DNA of 44,159 nt, from NCBI RefSeq assembly GCF_018860525.1, contig NZ_JAHKPM010000017.1, forward strand, positions 151,804-195,962, given 5' to 3'. The translations under genes were made by a program, and so were the position numbers. Positions within the stretch are counted from its first letter, which is position 1, and every line of letters starts with the position of its first letter. The stretch comes from Vibrio hepatarius. Lineage in GTDB: Bacteria; Pseudomonadota; Gammaproteobacteria; Enterobacterales; Vibrionaceae. The notes beneath the pieces were generated by a model. That model saw nothing but the letters and a program-made list of their open reading frames with translations. It was not told where the DNA came from and ran no database searches. Shown one piece after another: positions 7,297 through 16,735 of the stretch.

Positions 7297-9363
7297 ATGA
7301 ATTCTGAAATTTTTGAGTTCAAGAGAAAGGGTAAGGATGGTGAAAACCAAGAAGTTATTTCTAAAGACAATCAAGGGGTAATAACTGCAAACTCAATATC
7401 TGATGATAACAATGGTTTAGAGTTTGATGATTCTCTAGAGTTCGAAGACATTGAATTAGATACTGAAAGCTCTGAAACAAATACAGAGACTGAATTAAGT
7501 ATTCCTGATATAGAACTAGATAATGAATCTCCAATATCTACTGATATTGACACTGGAGATAAATCAAATTTTGAGAATGGAGACGAAGGTCTAGAATCAG
7601 TTGACCTAGAATTCACTATTGATGCTATTGGTTCTGTTGAAAGTGATAGTGATGAAAGCCTTGATCTTTCTAGTTCTGATTCGGAACTAGATTTTGAGGA
7701 CGTAGAATTAGGGCTTGAGGTAGAAACAGGTTTCAATATAGACCCTAGTGATTTGACTGAAACTTTTGATGAAGATTCTGAGTTGGAATTAGAGGTTAAT
7801 GTTGATTCTGAGCTTGATGATGCGATTACTGCCGAAGTCGATATCCACGATGATAGCTTTGAAGTGACATCTGATGACGAGTATGGTGCACCTTCAGATA
7901 CTTTTGAAGACTCTGATATTGATTTGGAGTTGGGTAGTGATGAAGGGCTCGTGTTTGACCGCGATGGAAAGGAAGAGGTTTTTCTTAATCCTGAAAAAGG
8001 TCTAGAACCTATTGCTGACTCTAGTAGTCTTGATTCGAGCGTAAGTTCTGATGATGAGTTCCCATATAACGACTACTTCCTGTCTGAGAGTAGTGATATT
8101 GTTCTGAACTCTGATGAAGATTCGCTTTATAACGGAAACCACCATAATGATGAGTTCAATGACTCAGAAGGTGACTTTGGTTCGGAAGATAGCGAAACGG
8201 ATAGGGATGCGAAAAATGCACAGGAGGATGTGTTTGAGGCGAGTGATGCATTAGCTGTGGCGGCTTTAGGTGCAGCGGCAGGAATGGGGGCTCGAAGTAA
8301 TAAAAACGAGGAGGCTGAACAAGCTAAATTAAAAGACAAACAAGATAACGTGAAAAATAGTAAAGAAACAAAAGGCAAGCCGACTAAGCAAGCAGAAGCC
8401 ACTAAAGGCTCCACAGGTGTACTTAAGGTTTCGTTAATATCTTCATTCGTCACATCGGCGATAACTATTGGCGGTGGTTATTTTGCGTATGATCTAGCAC
8501 TTAAGGATAGCTTGGCTACAAAAGACGATTTGAACTATGAGGTGAACAGACTTCAGTCATCGATGAATAAGTCTACCAAGAAAGAAATTCAATCTATGCA
8601 GGACGAATATGTGTCTGTTGAGAAGTTTGAATCTATCATTGGGGAGTTGCGTTCTGTAATTGATGACGTTGAGTCTATTAGTGGCGAAAAGGCCACGGAT
8701 ATTGCGAATAGTTTAAGGGAGGTTAAAGGCTTGATGGCTACAGCCACCAAGAGACTTGACTCCCTAGAAAACCAAGATTTGGTTCTTCGTAGTGATATGC
8801 ATAGTGCAATTAAAGATATTTCTACTCGTTCAGTTGAGGATAATACAGCCAGAAACGGTATTGTTGTCGCCCTGAAGAGGCTAGAGTCTCTTGAGGGTAA
8901 GTTTGAAGATAGAATCAACAATATACTCAGTGAAAACAAGGCTGATAGTGGAGACATCTCTGTTAAGATCAATGAATTAAAGGTGGAGCTGTTAAAGGAA
9001 ATTGATGAAGTTTATTCTCAAGCTGATAAAGCAAGAAGAATGAACGAAGATCTCTACACAAAATACAATGAACTATCGAAAAGCATTGATTCTAACTCTC
9101 TTCCCGATAGAAAAGAGAGAACAATTGCTAATGCTCTAGGTATTGATGTTGCAAAAGGCTCATCAAGGCCAGTATACAACCTTAGCGGTATTGTGAATGG
9201 TCGGGTGTTTATTGATATGGATGACGACCCTAAAAAGCAGAAAATACAATACTATAACGTAGGAGATTATATTGATGGTTACGGTAAGGTTACCTCAGTC
9301 ACAAAAGAGACTAAGGAGGTAATGACCGAGAGCGGTAGAGTGATTTTCAGAAATCAAAATTAA
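7297..9363 (+). CDS. dotF: DotF/IcmG/TraP-like T4SS protein with acidic cytoplasmic domain
   Basis: I chose the ATG at 7297 because the upstream in-frame ATG at 7243 lies inside the dotG terminator. The 688-residue product has an extremely Asp/Glu/Ser-rich N-terminal region (about residues 20-305), a Lys-rich linker, one membrane segment (about 375-400), a predicted coiled-coil stretch and a C-terminal domain. That domain (GDYIDGYGKVTSV followed by MTESGRVIF) has the Gd-x-(i/l)-x-g-yGkV pattern of the DotF/IcmG and PilP-like periplasmic fold. The position after dotG matches traP. Legionella IcmG is only about 270 residues, so the acidic domain is a large addition. A terminator follows. Confidence 0.72.
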   Translation: MNSEIFEFKRKGKDGENQEVISKDNQGVITANSISDDNNGLEFDDSLEFEDIELDTESSETNTETELSIPDIELDNESPISTDIDTGDKSNFENGDEGLESVDLEFTIDAIGSVESDSDESLDLSSSDSELDFEDVELGLEVETGFNIDPSDLTETFDEDSELELEVNVDSELDDAITAEVDIHDDSFEVTSDDEYGAPSDTFEDSDIDLELGSDEGLVFDRDGKEEVFLNPEKGLEPIADSSSLDSSVSSDDEFPYNDYFLSESSDIVLNSDEDSLYNGNHHNDEFNDSEGDFGSEDSETDRDAKNAQEDVFEASDALAVAALGAAAGMGARSNKNEEAEQAKLKDKQDNVKNSKETKGKPTKQAEATKGSTGVLKVSLISSFVTSAITIGGGYFAYDLALKDSLATKDDLNYEVNRLQSSMNKSTKKEIQSMQDEYVSVEKFESIIGELRSVIDDVESISGEKATDIANSLREVKGLMATATKRLDSLENQDLVLRSDMHSAIKDISTRSVEDNTARNGIVVALKRLESLEGKFEDRINNILSENKADSGDISVKINELKVELLKEIDEVYSQADKARRMNEDLYTKYNELSKSIDSNSLPDRKERTIANALGIDVAKGSSRPVYNLSGIVNGRVFIDMDDDPKKQKIQYYNVGDYIDGYGKVTSVTKETKEVMTESGRVIFRNQN

Positions 9364-9378
9364 TCGATAAAGCAAACT

Positions 9379-9404
9379 AGAGAGGGTATACCCTCTCTTT
9401 TTTT
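9379..9404 (+). terminator. Intrinsic terminator after dotF
   Basis: GAGAGGGT pairs with ACCCTCTC at 9380-9397, followed by seven or more T residues. It sits 16 bases past the dotF stop. The rest of the 147-bp gap to the next gene contains TATAAT at 9429-9434, a plausible -10 box for the dotE-dotN pair. Confidence 0.85.
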
Positions 9405-9510
9405 GCCTAATTAAAATAACTATTTCTGTATAATTAATGTCGTTACTCAGTAAGTAAGATTGAAGGTTCATTCTTAATTGCTTAAATTTAAGTAAATAAA
9501 TTTAATAAGG

Positions 9511-10212
9511 GTGAAATATTTAATAACACTATTGGTTGTATTTCCTTCACTAGCATTTGCGCAAGCTGAAGGTGAACAATCATTTTTTGAGGCAGCAATA
9601 AGTATACAGTCTTTTATAGGCTTGTTTTATGTAGCTTCGTTTATTGTTGGTGCAACAATTCTTCTTTCTATAGTTTCTACTCTTGCAGACTTTGATAAGT
9701 TTAAGCAAAGGGCTGAGAATCCAGCTAGACAATTAGCAATTAGGTTTGTTATTGCAGGGATACTCATGAATCCATCAACAAGTGTTATGGTTATGTCTGA
9801 GACGTTAGGTTTCAGTGTAAGCAAAGATAACCAGTTTTGTTTTGCTTACAATTTGAAGCCAAACTCAACAGAGGGAGGGGTAGTAACTGATGGTTCAACT
9901 AGGCAGTGCTATGAGTCCGCCGCAACAAACCTACAGAAAGCTTTAAAAGAAAAGTACACACAGCTTGATGAATCAGAGCTTCAGAAATTCTTGCAGGGTA
10001 AATTTAAGGTTGTTATTGGTGTATTCCAAGTAATAGCTATGTATTTCTATCTATCTGCATGGTTCAAGATTTACGCAATATCAGAAGGAAAAGAGAGGCA
10101 GACAACTTATGGAAAACAAATTATTGTTCTCATATTCTCAACTTTATTCCTCAACCTTCCTGCGGCAATGGAGCAAATATATGCATGGGTATCAAGTATT
10201 GGAATTATATAA
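9511..10212 (+). CDS. DotE/IcmC (TraQ)-like polytopic T4SS membrane protein
   Basis: This 233-residue protein begins at GTG with a cleavable signal-like N-terminus (ending AFAQA) and has about four membrane segments (near residues 33-55, 70-85, 168-190 and 205-222) separated by a soluble loop with two cysteines. Size, topology and position between dotF and dotN fit the DotE/IcmC, DotP/IcmD and DotV group (traQ/traR in R64). Sequence alone does not decide which member it is, so no symbol is given. It probably shares a transcript with dotN 12 nt downstream. Confidence 0.6.
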   Translation: MKYLITLLVVFPSLAFAQAEGEQSFFEAAISIQSFIGLFYVASFIVGATILLSIVSTLADFDKFKQRAENPARQLAIRFVIAGILMNPSTSVMVMSETLGFSVSKDNQFCFAYNLKPNSTEGGVVTDGSTRQCYESAATNLQKALKEKYTQLDESELQKFLQGKFKVVIGVFQVIAMYFYLSAWFKIYAISEGKERQTTYGKQIIVLIFSTLFLNLPAAMEQIYAWVSSIGII

Positions 10213-10224
10213 CAAGTAAAAATT

Positions 10225-10875
10225 ATGTTAGGAATATCAAAGTATAAAACTTTAAAAAAACTATCTAACAAGGAAACAACATCCTTGGTTAAGTCCGCAA
10301 CAAAAGAAGTATCTTTAGGTGGAGGGGGGACTATGGAGGTTATGTTCTGTCAGTGTTGTAACCTACCTGTATTCGAAGACGATGCATTTATTGGTCAAGT
10401 TGAGGATAATGGCGGTGCCAAGATTTTGTGTGGTCTTTGTTATTATCCACGAAATTTAGATATGGTGCGGTTTTCAGACTCAGGTACACTTATTTTTGCT
10501 CCTGATTTAACCCAAGAGCAGGTTTCAGCTTTAGCATTAAACATTTACTACACTAAGGGTCAGGCTTCTGATAATCAGGATATGATGGATTTGGTCTCAG
10601 ATATTGAAGATTTGATTCTGCGGAGGTCTGAAGTTCTGAATACTGGTATTTGTCATGGAGCTTCCACTCCAGCCATCGTATGTCAGTTTTTGTATATGAT
10701 GGATGAGTCTGACTACAAGGATAGAAATAAATTATTTTCTTCTGTCAGATTGTTTCCTTCAGAAAAGCTTGCTAGTAGGCAGCTAGCCTACCTTAGTACA
10801 AATGTTTTGAAAAAATATCACCCAGATAAATGGGTTGGATTGGTTCAGGCTATGGATAAAGAAATTAAGAAATAA
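10225..10875 (+). CDS. dotN: DotN/IcmJ-like zinc-binding coupling-complex protein
   Basis: The 216-residue product has two CxxC motifs (CQCC near residue 46 and CGLC near 72) flanking an acidic segment, then a PDLTQEQVSAL stretch. This is the layout of IcmJ/DotN, the small zinc protein bound to DotL in the type IV coupling complex. The gene sits directly before dotO, as icmJ precedes icmB in Legionella. It is 12 nt downstream of the dotE-like gene and is followed by a terminator. No Shine-Dalgarno is present. Confidence 0.72.
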   Translation: MLGISKYKTLKKLSNKETTSLVKSATKEVSLGGGGTMEVMFCQCCNLPVFEDDAFIGQVEDNGGAKILCGLCYYPRNLDMVRFSDSGTLIFAPDLTQEQVSALALNIYYTKGQASDNQDMMDLVSDIEDLILRRSEVLNTGICHGASTPAIVCQFLYMMDESDYKDRNKLFSSVRLFPSEKLASRQLAYLSTNVLKKYHPDKWVGLVQAMDKEIKK

Positions 10876-10901
10876 TTTTTAGCTTAGAAAAATAGCAGTA
10901 T

Positions 10902-10929
10902 AGCGACTTTGTGATGAAGTCGCTTTTTT
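10902..10929 (+). terminator. Intrinsic terminator after dotN
   Basis: AGCGACTT at 10902-10909 pairs with AAGTCGCT at 10917-10924 and a T run follows. Only 22 nt separate the end of the T run from the dotO start codon. Confidence 0.85.
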
Positions 10930-10951
10930 ATATACTTTTTAAAAAAGTCTA

Positions 10952-13918
10952 ATGAATTTAAGTTTAGCCGGAGCTGTTGAGAACCTAATCAGACTCTACA
11001 TTAACGGCACAAAAACAGACCCTGATCAGGTAGTCGATATTGACGCAGCGATTGGCAAAAACACCTTTGTTTCAAAGGATGGTTTCTTAATGTCAATAAT
11101 CAAAGTTAATGGGCGACAATCTGAAAACAACCATTACCACTCCTACAATGAGTCTCTAAAACCACTAATTTCTAAGATTTCCGCAGGGATCAAGGAGGGT
11201 GTTCACTCTATTCATGCAACTTACGTAAAAGAGGTTGGTAAAGAGAAAGAGTTAGTGGCTAAGTCAATTGCAGGAGCAAGAGAAAAGGCAAACAACTATC
11301 AGTTTGAAGGGATTGATGATCTCTTTGATGACCAAGTCAATTTCATCTCTAAGCAGATTATCGACGAAGATGTGTATATGGCTGTATGGACAAATACATC
11401 ATTTCTAAGGCCACGACAGATTGATCAGGAAAAAGATGAAATTGAGGAAGCGAGGAAAGAGTTACCTATTGCTGACGACGCACATGGACTCATAGATACA
11501 TACACACACATCAAGATTAAGCATGAAAACTATGTTGATGCTGTAATTGATGGTCTTTCCGCATCTGGTGTAGACGCTGAGGTCTTAAACAGAGACAAGT
11601 CTATGCTATCTATGGCGCAGATTATCTACCCATTCCTTAGTGCGAACTTCGAGTTTATCTTCCCAGATAGAGATACCTTCCCTAAATCAAAAGAGCATGC
11701 TGGTGGTCTCGAAGATGATGCCAGCCATATGTTATGGGATTCATTAAGTTCTCAGCTTATTAGGGAGGACGATGTTGATGTTGATCTTACGGAGGGTGTA
11801 GCAAGAGTAGGTGATAGGTACTTTAGTACGTTTGAGGTGAAAAATCCTCCACGAAACCTTGTGTTGTTCAATTCTTTAGGTGACACAATAAAGGCTGATG
11901 TGCCTTGCATGATATCTTTCTCTGTTTCTTCAGCATCCAGTTTTACCTTTTTCTGGAAGAAGCTTTTATCAACTCTGCCGATACCAGCTTCAAACAAGCG
12001 TATTAAAAAATCTATTCATGCTGTTTCTCTGTTAAAGGAGCTGGGTGAACCTGATGTTGAATACAAAATGTCAGTAACCACATGGTCAAAGGATTCTGAA
12101 GAACTGCTTGAGAATAGGGATTACTTAAAGGGTGAGTTATCTAGTTGGGGTAACTCTGTCGTTAGAAACTATAGAGGCTGTCCGTTTGATGCCTTAGCAA
12201 CCTCAATACAGGGGATAAACTCTCGTACTTTTGGTAGTACTGTATACGCTCCTCTGTCAGGCGTTGTAGCTCAACTTCCGCTAGGAAGAAGATTAAGATT
12301 TTGGAGAAGGTCAGCTCTAAACTTTGTTGGTAATGGTGATGTTCTTTACCCTTACTCTGTTCAATCATCGGAACAGAAATATTGGAATATCGGTGTTTGT
12401 GCAACGATGGGTTCTGGTAAATCAGTTCTATTGCAAAATATTGCCTTCTCTCACTTGTTTGGTGACACCATTGCTGGTGAGATGCCTATGGTTGGATACT
12501 TAGATAACGGTTTCTCTGCGAAGACGATGGTGGAGACATTGATAGCTATGGCTCCAAAAGATAAGAAGCATTTATTTAAACACATCACTTACGAGAATAA
12601 TAAAAAGTTCGCCTACAACATCTTTGATACCCAGTTAGGTTGTAGAAGTGCTGATTCTGATCAGATGAATCAGATTATCTCAACTCTTGTGGGAATAATC
12701 ACTCCAGCAGGTGAAGAAAAAGTTCATGGTGATGCAGCTAACCTTTTAAGGAAGGTAGTCGCTGAGGCTTACTTCACGCTAAGCGATAAAGAGAAGCCAA
12801 GAAACTATCGAGAGGGAAGAGCGCCTAAGCTGGATTCAGCTCTTAAAAAGATAGGATACGACCCTACAGGTAAGACATATTGGGAAATTGTTGACGACTT
12901 ATTCGATAAGAAGAAGCTCGTAATGGCAGAGTACGCCCAAAGATTCGCTGTACCGACCATTCAGGATGTGATTCAGCAACTAACTATAAGTGATACCGTA
13001 AACAACTCTTACAAGGGGATAGTGGCATATAACAACGAGGAGTTGGTTCCATACGTCAGAAGGGCGCTTATGGAGGCTATTGAGAAATACCCTGTTTTCT
13101 CAGGAGTAACTGCCCTTGATGTAAGCATGGCTAGATTCATTGTTCTTGACCTTGATAAGGTTGCTAAATCAGGTAATGCAGAGATGGATAAAGATTCATC
13201 TGTATTTTACTCATTGGCTAGGTTTATTGTGTCAAACAACATGTTTATCTCTTCAACCCTTTATGAGGTGGTTCCTGATAAATACTCTAGTTACCATAAA
13301 AGGCGAATAGAGTTAGTTAAGTCTATTCCTAAACTTCTTGTTTATGATGAGTATCATAGATTGAAATCACCAACAGTTATTGCGCAGATTAAAAGGGAAA
13401 TGCGCGAAGGTCGTAAATGGAGCTTGGTAAATCTCTTTGCTTCTCAATTACTTAAAGACTTTGATGAGGATATGCAGAATCTACTTTCAGCTACGTTCCT
13501 TATGTCTAATGATGCTGGATCACCAGAAGAGATCAAGAATACTTTTGGTTTAAATAAAGACACTATGGATTTCGTAATGAGTGAGCTAACGGGGCCAAAG
13601 GGCGCAAGAGGTGCCTCAATGGTTGCTTTGTTTAAATTTAAGAAAGCCACATTGATTCAGCGTTTAAGGTTTGTTTTGTACCCGTACATGTATTGGATGA
13701 CCACATCTGATGCAATAGATAACGCTCTTAAGCAAAATGTAATGTCTAAACTACCTGTAGGGGAAGCCATTAAGGCTTTATCATCTACTTATGGCTTTGG
13801 CGCTAGAAAGGTGTATGAGAATATAGGGGAAACACATCCAGACCCTGAAGTGAAGAAAGATCCTATTCAGTTCATGGGGGACTCCCTTGTGAACTCATTT
13901 CGCACTATGATTGCATAA
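10952..13918 (+). CDS. dotO: DotO/IcmB/TraU-type T4SS ATPase
   Basis: This 988-residue VirB4-class ATPase powers type IVB assembly and transfer from the cytoplasmic face. Walker A is ATMGSGKSV near residue 483 and Walker B is KLLVYDEYH near 796. Length matches IcmB/DotO (about 1009). A conserved YPFLSANFEFIFPDRDTFPK-like block lies in the N-terminal third. The ATG at 10952 is only 22 nt beyond the dotN terminator T run, and TATACT at 10931-10936 could be its -10 box, giving a leader of about 9 nt. A bidirectional terminator follows. Confidence 0.9.
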   Translation: MNLSLAGAVENLIRLYINGTKTDPDQVVDIDAAIGKNTFVSKDGFLMSIIKVNGRQSENNHYHSYNESLKPLISKISAGIKEGVHSIHATYVKEVGKEKELVAKSIAGAREKANNYQFEGIDDLFDDQVNFISKQIIDEDVYMAVWTNTSFLRPRQIDQEKDEIEEARKELPIADDAHGLIDTYTHIKIKHENYVDAVIDGLSASGVDAEVLNRDKSMLSMAQIIYPFLSANFEFIFPDRDTFPKSKEHAGGLEDDASHMLWDSLSSQLIREDDVDVDLTEGVARVGDRYFSTFEVKNPPRNLVLFNSLGDTIKADVPCMISFSVSSASSFTFFWKKLLSTLPIPASNKRIKKSIHAVSLLKELGEPDVEYKMSVTTWSKDSEELLENRDYLKGELSSWGNSVVRNYRGCPFDALATSIQGINSRTFGSTVYAPLSGVVAQLPLGRRLRFWRRSALNFVGNGDVLYPYSVQSSEQKYWNIGVCATMGSGKSVLLQNIAFSHLFGDTIAGEMPMVGYLDNGFSAKTMVETLIAMAPKDKKHLFKHITYENNKKFAYNIFDTQLGCRSADSDQMNQIISTLVGIITPAGEEKVHGDAANLLRKVVAEAYFTLSDKEKPRNYREGRAPKLDSALKKIGYDPTGKTYWEIVDDLFDKKKLVMAEYAQRFAVPTIQDVIQQLTISDTVNNSYKGIVAYNNEELVPYVRRALMEAIEKYPVFSGVTALDVSMARFIVLDLDKVAKSGNAEMDKDSSVFYSLARFIVSNNMFISSTLYEVVPDKYSSYHKRRIELVKSIPKLLVYDEYHRLKSPTVIAQIKREMREGRKWSLVNLFASQLLKDFDEDMQNLLSATFLMSNDAGSPEEIKNTFGLNKDTMDFVMSELTGPKGARGASMVALFKFKKATLIQRLRFVLYPYMYWMTTSDAIDNALKQNVMSKLPVGEAIKALSSTYGFGARKVYENIGETHPDPEVKKDPIQFMGDSLVNSFRTMIA

Positions 13919-13947
13919 TAGTAAGAATATTTTTTAAAAAAAAGACT

Positions 13948-13969
13948 AGGGAGCCAACAGCGGCTCCCT
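13948..13969. terminator. Bidirectional terminator between dotO and integrase
   Basis: AGGGAGCC pairs with GGCTCCCT. The minus-strand side has a long T run (the A run at 13935-13943), so it mainly terminates the integrase transcript. The plus-strand side has only a weak T tract. Confidence 0.75.
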
Positions 13970-14006
13970 TTCTATGAGTGTAAAGTTTGAAAAATACAGT
14001 TAAGAT

Positions 14007-15047
14007 CTAGTCTGGAGTTACAGATGGTGGCTGTGTAGGTGTCTTAACTTTAGGGTTTGATCCGAGCTTGAATGGCTTAAACTTCTTCTGTACGCCAGTT
14101 GTTAGCTCCTGATCTACTTGAAGCTTTACAATGCTCTTTCCGTACCTTCGCTTACCGTAATGTGATGTAGCTGTCTCTGTGCTGTAGTGACCCATAAGAT
14201 AAGCGATATCTGTCAGACTAGCTCCAGACTTCTTTAGATCTGCACTGAACTGGTGTCTAGAGCTATATAGGGTGATGTTCTTCTTTCTTTGCTTCCATAG
14301 CCTCTTATTAAGCTCTTGCAGAAGCCTTCTGCACCCACTGTATACATCATTGTACTTTCCGTCATCAGATAGTCTCCTCATGTGTTTAGAGAAGTTTACA
14401 ACTAATGTTCTAAGTCTTTCTGGTAGGTGGTTAAGGTATATAATCCTAGTTTTGCCATGACTCCTTCCGTTTGTTGCTTTCGCGTTAATTACCATGAGAG
14501 CTATCTTACCATCCTTGCTTACCACTTCAGCGTTTTGCCACTCACAAGGTCTTAAGCCTACAAGGCAATTAGCATGAAGCCATCCTTTTAAGGTCTTTGC
14601 GTATTTAGATTTGGATGAGTCGAGTGCTTCTGTGAGAACTACAAGTTCGTCATCATTTATGTACTTTTTCTTTTGTGCAGATGTTCTGTTGTACTTAAGG
14701 TCAGAACCATTTGTTTCCTTTAGTAGTTTTATGATTAAGCTTAAGTCTGTAGAAGATAACTTTCTGCTTTCATGTAAGGTTTCTGCGTAGTGTCTAAGTG
14801 ATGCTCTATAATACCTCCATGTGTGCTTTGATACCGTGTTAGCCCAAAACTCGCATGCGAACTCCACTGTCTCTTTTATATCAAGAGTGTCAACCGACTT
14901 ACCTTCAAATTTTACACTTTTAATATTGTGGGCTGGTGGCTTTTCGAAAAGTAGGCAGAAATCATTAAGGGCTTTCCTTTGAAGCAGGATAGCCCTTCTT
15001 ATGTAATCATTTTTTGTTCCTTTGGTTTTTGTTATCGAATTTTGCAT
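14007..15047 (-). CDS. Tyrosine recombinase/integrase
   Basis: The 346-residue protein has a phage-integrase layout: a helical core-binding domain with a SAM-like part (about residues 60-110), then a catalytic domain with R166 in GLRPCEW, the YSSRHQF box (R264) in place of the usual H-x-x-R, H287 in LMGHYS and the nucleophile candidate Y297 in SHYGKR. It would cut and rejoin DNA by a 3'-phosphotyrosine intermediate. Its ATG overlaps the stop of the upstream 112-residue gene (TAATG), so translation is probably coupled. It lies inside the transfer cluster. I saw no direct repeats suggesting att sites nearby. Confidence 0.85.
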   Translation of the reverse strand: MQNSITKTKGTKNDYIRRAILLQRKALNDFCLLFEKPPAHNIKSVKFEGKSVDTLDIKETVEFACEFWANTVSKHTWRYYRASLRHYAETLHESRKLSSTDLSLIIKLLKETNGSDLKYNRTSAQKKKYINDDELVVLTEALDSSKSKYAKTLKGWLHANCLVGLRPCEWQNAEVVSKDGKIALMVINAKATNGRSHGKTRIIYLNHLPERLRTLVVNFSKHMRRLSDDGKYNDVYSGCRRLLQELNKRLWKQRKKNITLYSSRHQFSADLKKSGASLTDIAYLMGHYSTETATSHYGKRRYGKSIVKLQVDQELTTGVQKKFKPFKLGSNPKVKTPTQPPSVTPD

Positions 15048-15385
15048 TATTTTTTAATAGCCATTGCTTTCGTTAACTGTATATGGACGCTATTTATAAG
15101 AGGTATGTTTAAAGGCATCCTAGATTTGTAAACATCCTTATCTTTGTTGCACGCTTTAAGTTCACTAAAGTATTCCTTGAGATAATTTTTAGCCATTTCG
15201 TCATCATTTGTGATGTTCGCAAATCTTGACACTTCAGAAAAATAAGAGCATTCAATCATCATTTTTGCGAATAGGTCAGCATCCTTTTCTCTCATGCTTG
15301 TTGAGGGCGAGAACAGTCTTTCTTCGTTCAATTTTCCGCCAGCAGCAGGAAAAATTATAAACTTGTTGTCTTCAGTAGTGTACAT
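15047..15385 (-). CDS. Hypothetical protein, 112 aa, upstream of integrase
   Basis: I do not recognise this protein. It is small, soluble and mostly helical, with two cysteines and no signal peptide. It is the middle gene of a tight three-gene minus-strand set: the 195-residue gene ends 5 nt before it, and its stop overlaps the integrase start. Such placement suggests an accessory or regulatory partner of the recombinase, which is inference only. Confidence 0.6.
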   Translation of the reverse strand: MYTTEDNKFIIFPAAGGKLNEERLFSPSTSMREKDADLFAKMMIECSYFSEVSRFANITNDDEMAKNYLKEYFSELKACNKDKDVYKSRMPLNIPLINSVHIQLTKAMAIKK

Positions 15386-15390
15386 AGTAG

Positions 15391-15978
15391 TTAGTAAACC
15401 AGTGGGTCTTTTAAATTTTCAAAATTACTTGTGTCATAAATATCAAAGCCTTGCTCTAAGTTATCATTCCAGTCTTCTGCATCGATAGTCTTAGGCGGAG
15501 ATATCTCGTCAAAGGATTTTACAATTTGAATTGGTGCTCTATTTAAAGCCTTTGTGATTTCAACTCCGCTCTCTCCAGTTATGACGTAACCATGAAAATC
15601 TATTGTTTTAACTAAGTCTTGAGTTTCTTCATACTTTGGGAGTAGGCAAGCTATGCGCTTTCTGGAGCACTTAATGCACATGTAAAATGGAGTCTCGGGT
15701 TCTCCGAACTCTATATATACAGATTTCATTCCAGCAATAATCACTCTATTAATCTTACCCATAAATAACCACGGTATTAAAGGTCTTGGAGCTGCAATGA
15801 TTGGGTGATTAGTTTCAATATGCCTTCCAAAGCCAAACATACTACAAACACCAGAGTTAAGTTCTATAACATGCTCATATTTCTTGGAAAAGCTTGCTCT
15901 CTTCAAGTGAAGGAGGTGTTGTATCCAGACAGTGAACACAACCTTGCTAGGCATTATTCTTAATTCAATATTATTCAT
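15391..15978 (-). CDS. Hypothetical protein, 195 aa, with CxxC motif
   Basis: I do not recognise this protein. It has a basic N-terminal third and a CIKC motif near residue 99 that could form half of a zinc site, although no second CxxC is present. The C-terminus is acidic. It is first in the minus-strand set ending in the integrase and diverges from 16046 across a 67-bp gap. It could be a regulator, but no helix-turn-helix is evident by eye. No Shine-Dalgarno precedes its ATG. Confidence 0.6.
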   Translation of the reverse strand: MNNIELRIMPSKVVFTVWIQHLLHLKRASFSKKYEHVIELNSGVCSMFGFGRHIETNHPIIAAPRPLIPWLFMGKINRVIIAGMKSVYIEFGEPETPFYMCIKCSRKRIACLLPKYEETQDLVKTIDFHGYVITGESGVEITKALNRAPIQIVKSFDEISPPKTIDAEDWNDNLEQGFDIYDTSNFENLKDPLVY

Positions 15979-16045
15979 TTTTAGGTCTTTTATTATCGAA
16001 AGATACTTTAAAAATCATGCTGAATAAAACTATCCTTTATAAAAA

Positions 16046-16735
16046 ATGTCGAATATCACCTTAAACTTAACCTTTGCCTTAACCGAATTAATTCGACAAG
16101 GCGTAACTCATGATGACGCAGCTAAAATTTTAACTGAGTCTAATTTCTATATGGAGAAAGTATTTGACTCCTTGGATGTAAATAGCTTTAGTGATTCTCA
16201 ATCCATAATTCTAAGAACAATGCTCACTCGACTATTTATATCTAGTGAAGAGTTTAGAACCGAGGAGTTCTCTAGTAAGATTACAGACTCCCTTAAGGTT
16301 AATGACGTTTTAATAGGTCATAATAAAACATTTCCTAGAGAGGTTGCTCTTACTCTTTGTGCAAGAGCTATAAATAAATATATAGATTTCGCATTTCTAC
16401 TTATGCTTACAGAGTCACTCAGTTATGAAAGCTATAATGATCTACTTAAGGCTGGTGACGAGGAGATTAAAAAAGCTATCTCTTCCAGCTTAACTATATT
16501 TGAAAAAATAGCAGGAGGAACAGTTTCTGAGGTTTTGTTTGCTTCTATATTAGAAGATGCTATCAATACGTCTATAACACCAGTATTGGAGAGTATTTCT
16601 AAAGACTCTAAACTTCGACAACACTTTATAATGGAACCAAGGCAATTGCTTGTTCCAATATCGGCTCATGTGGCTGAAAAAGTAAAGAATGCTGTTTACT
16701 TATCTGATGCACTAATTAAAGTTGCTGCAAAATAA
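16046..16735 (+). CDS. Hypothetical protein, 229 aa, first of a transfer operon
   Basis: I do not recognise this protein. It appears soluble and almost entirely helical, with no signal peptide or membrane segment and a single visible cysteine. It lies 27 nt upstream of the secreted 518-residue protein and in line with it and the 406-residue protein, so it probably belongs to the transfer region. A possible -10 box TATCCT at 16031-16036 is only 9 nt before the ATG, and no Shine-Dalgarno is present. Confidence 0.65.
   Translation: MSNITLNLTFALTELIRQGVTHDDAAKILTESNFYMEKVFDSLDVNSFSDSQSIILRTMLTRLFISSEEFRTEEFSSKITDSLKVNDVLIGHNKTFPREVALTLCARAINKYIDFAFLLMLTESLSYESYNDLLKAGDEEIKKAISSSLTIFEKIAGGTVSEVLFASILEDAINTSITPVLESISKDSKLRQHFIMEPRQLLVPISAHVAEKVKNAVYLSDALIKVAAK

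Noticed and set aside
7371..8972. Long Ser-rich minus-strand frames opposite dotF and dotG
   Set aside because: They are shadows caused by the skewed Asp/Glu/Ser codon use on the coding strand.
15047..15978. FlhD/FlhC-like (SetCD/AcaCD-type) master activators
   Set aside because: Sizes and order are suggestive, but the larger protein has only one CxxC and no convincing resemblance, so I leave both as hypothetical.
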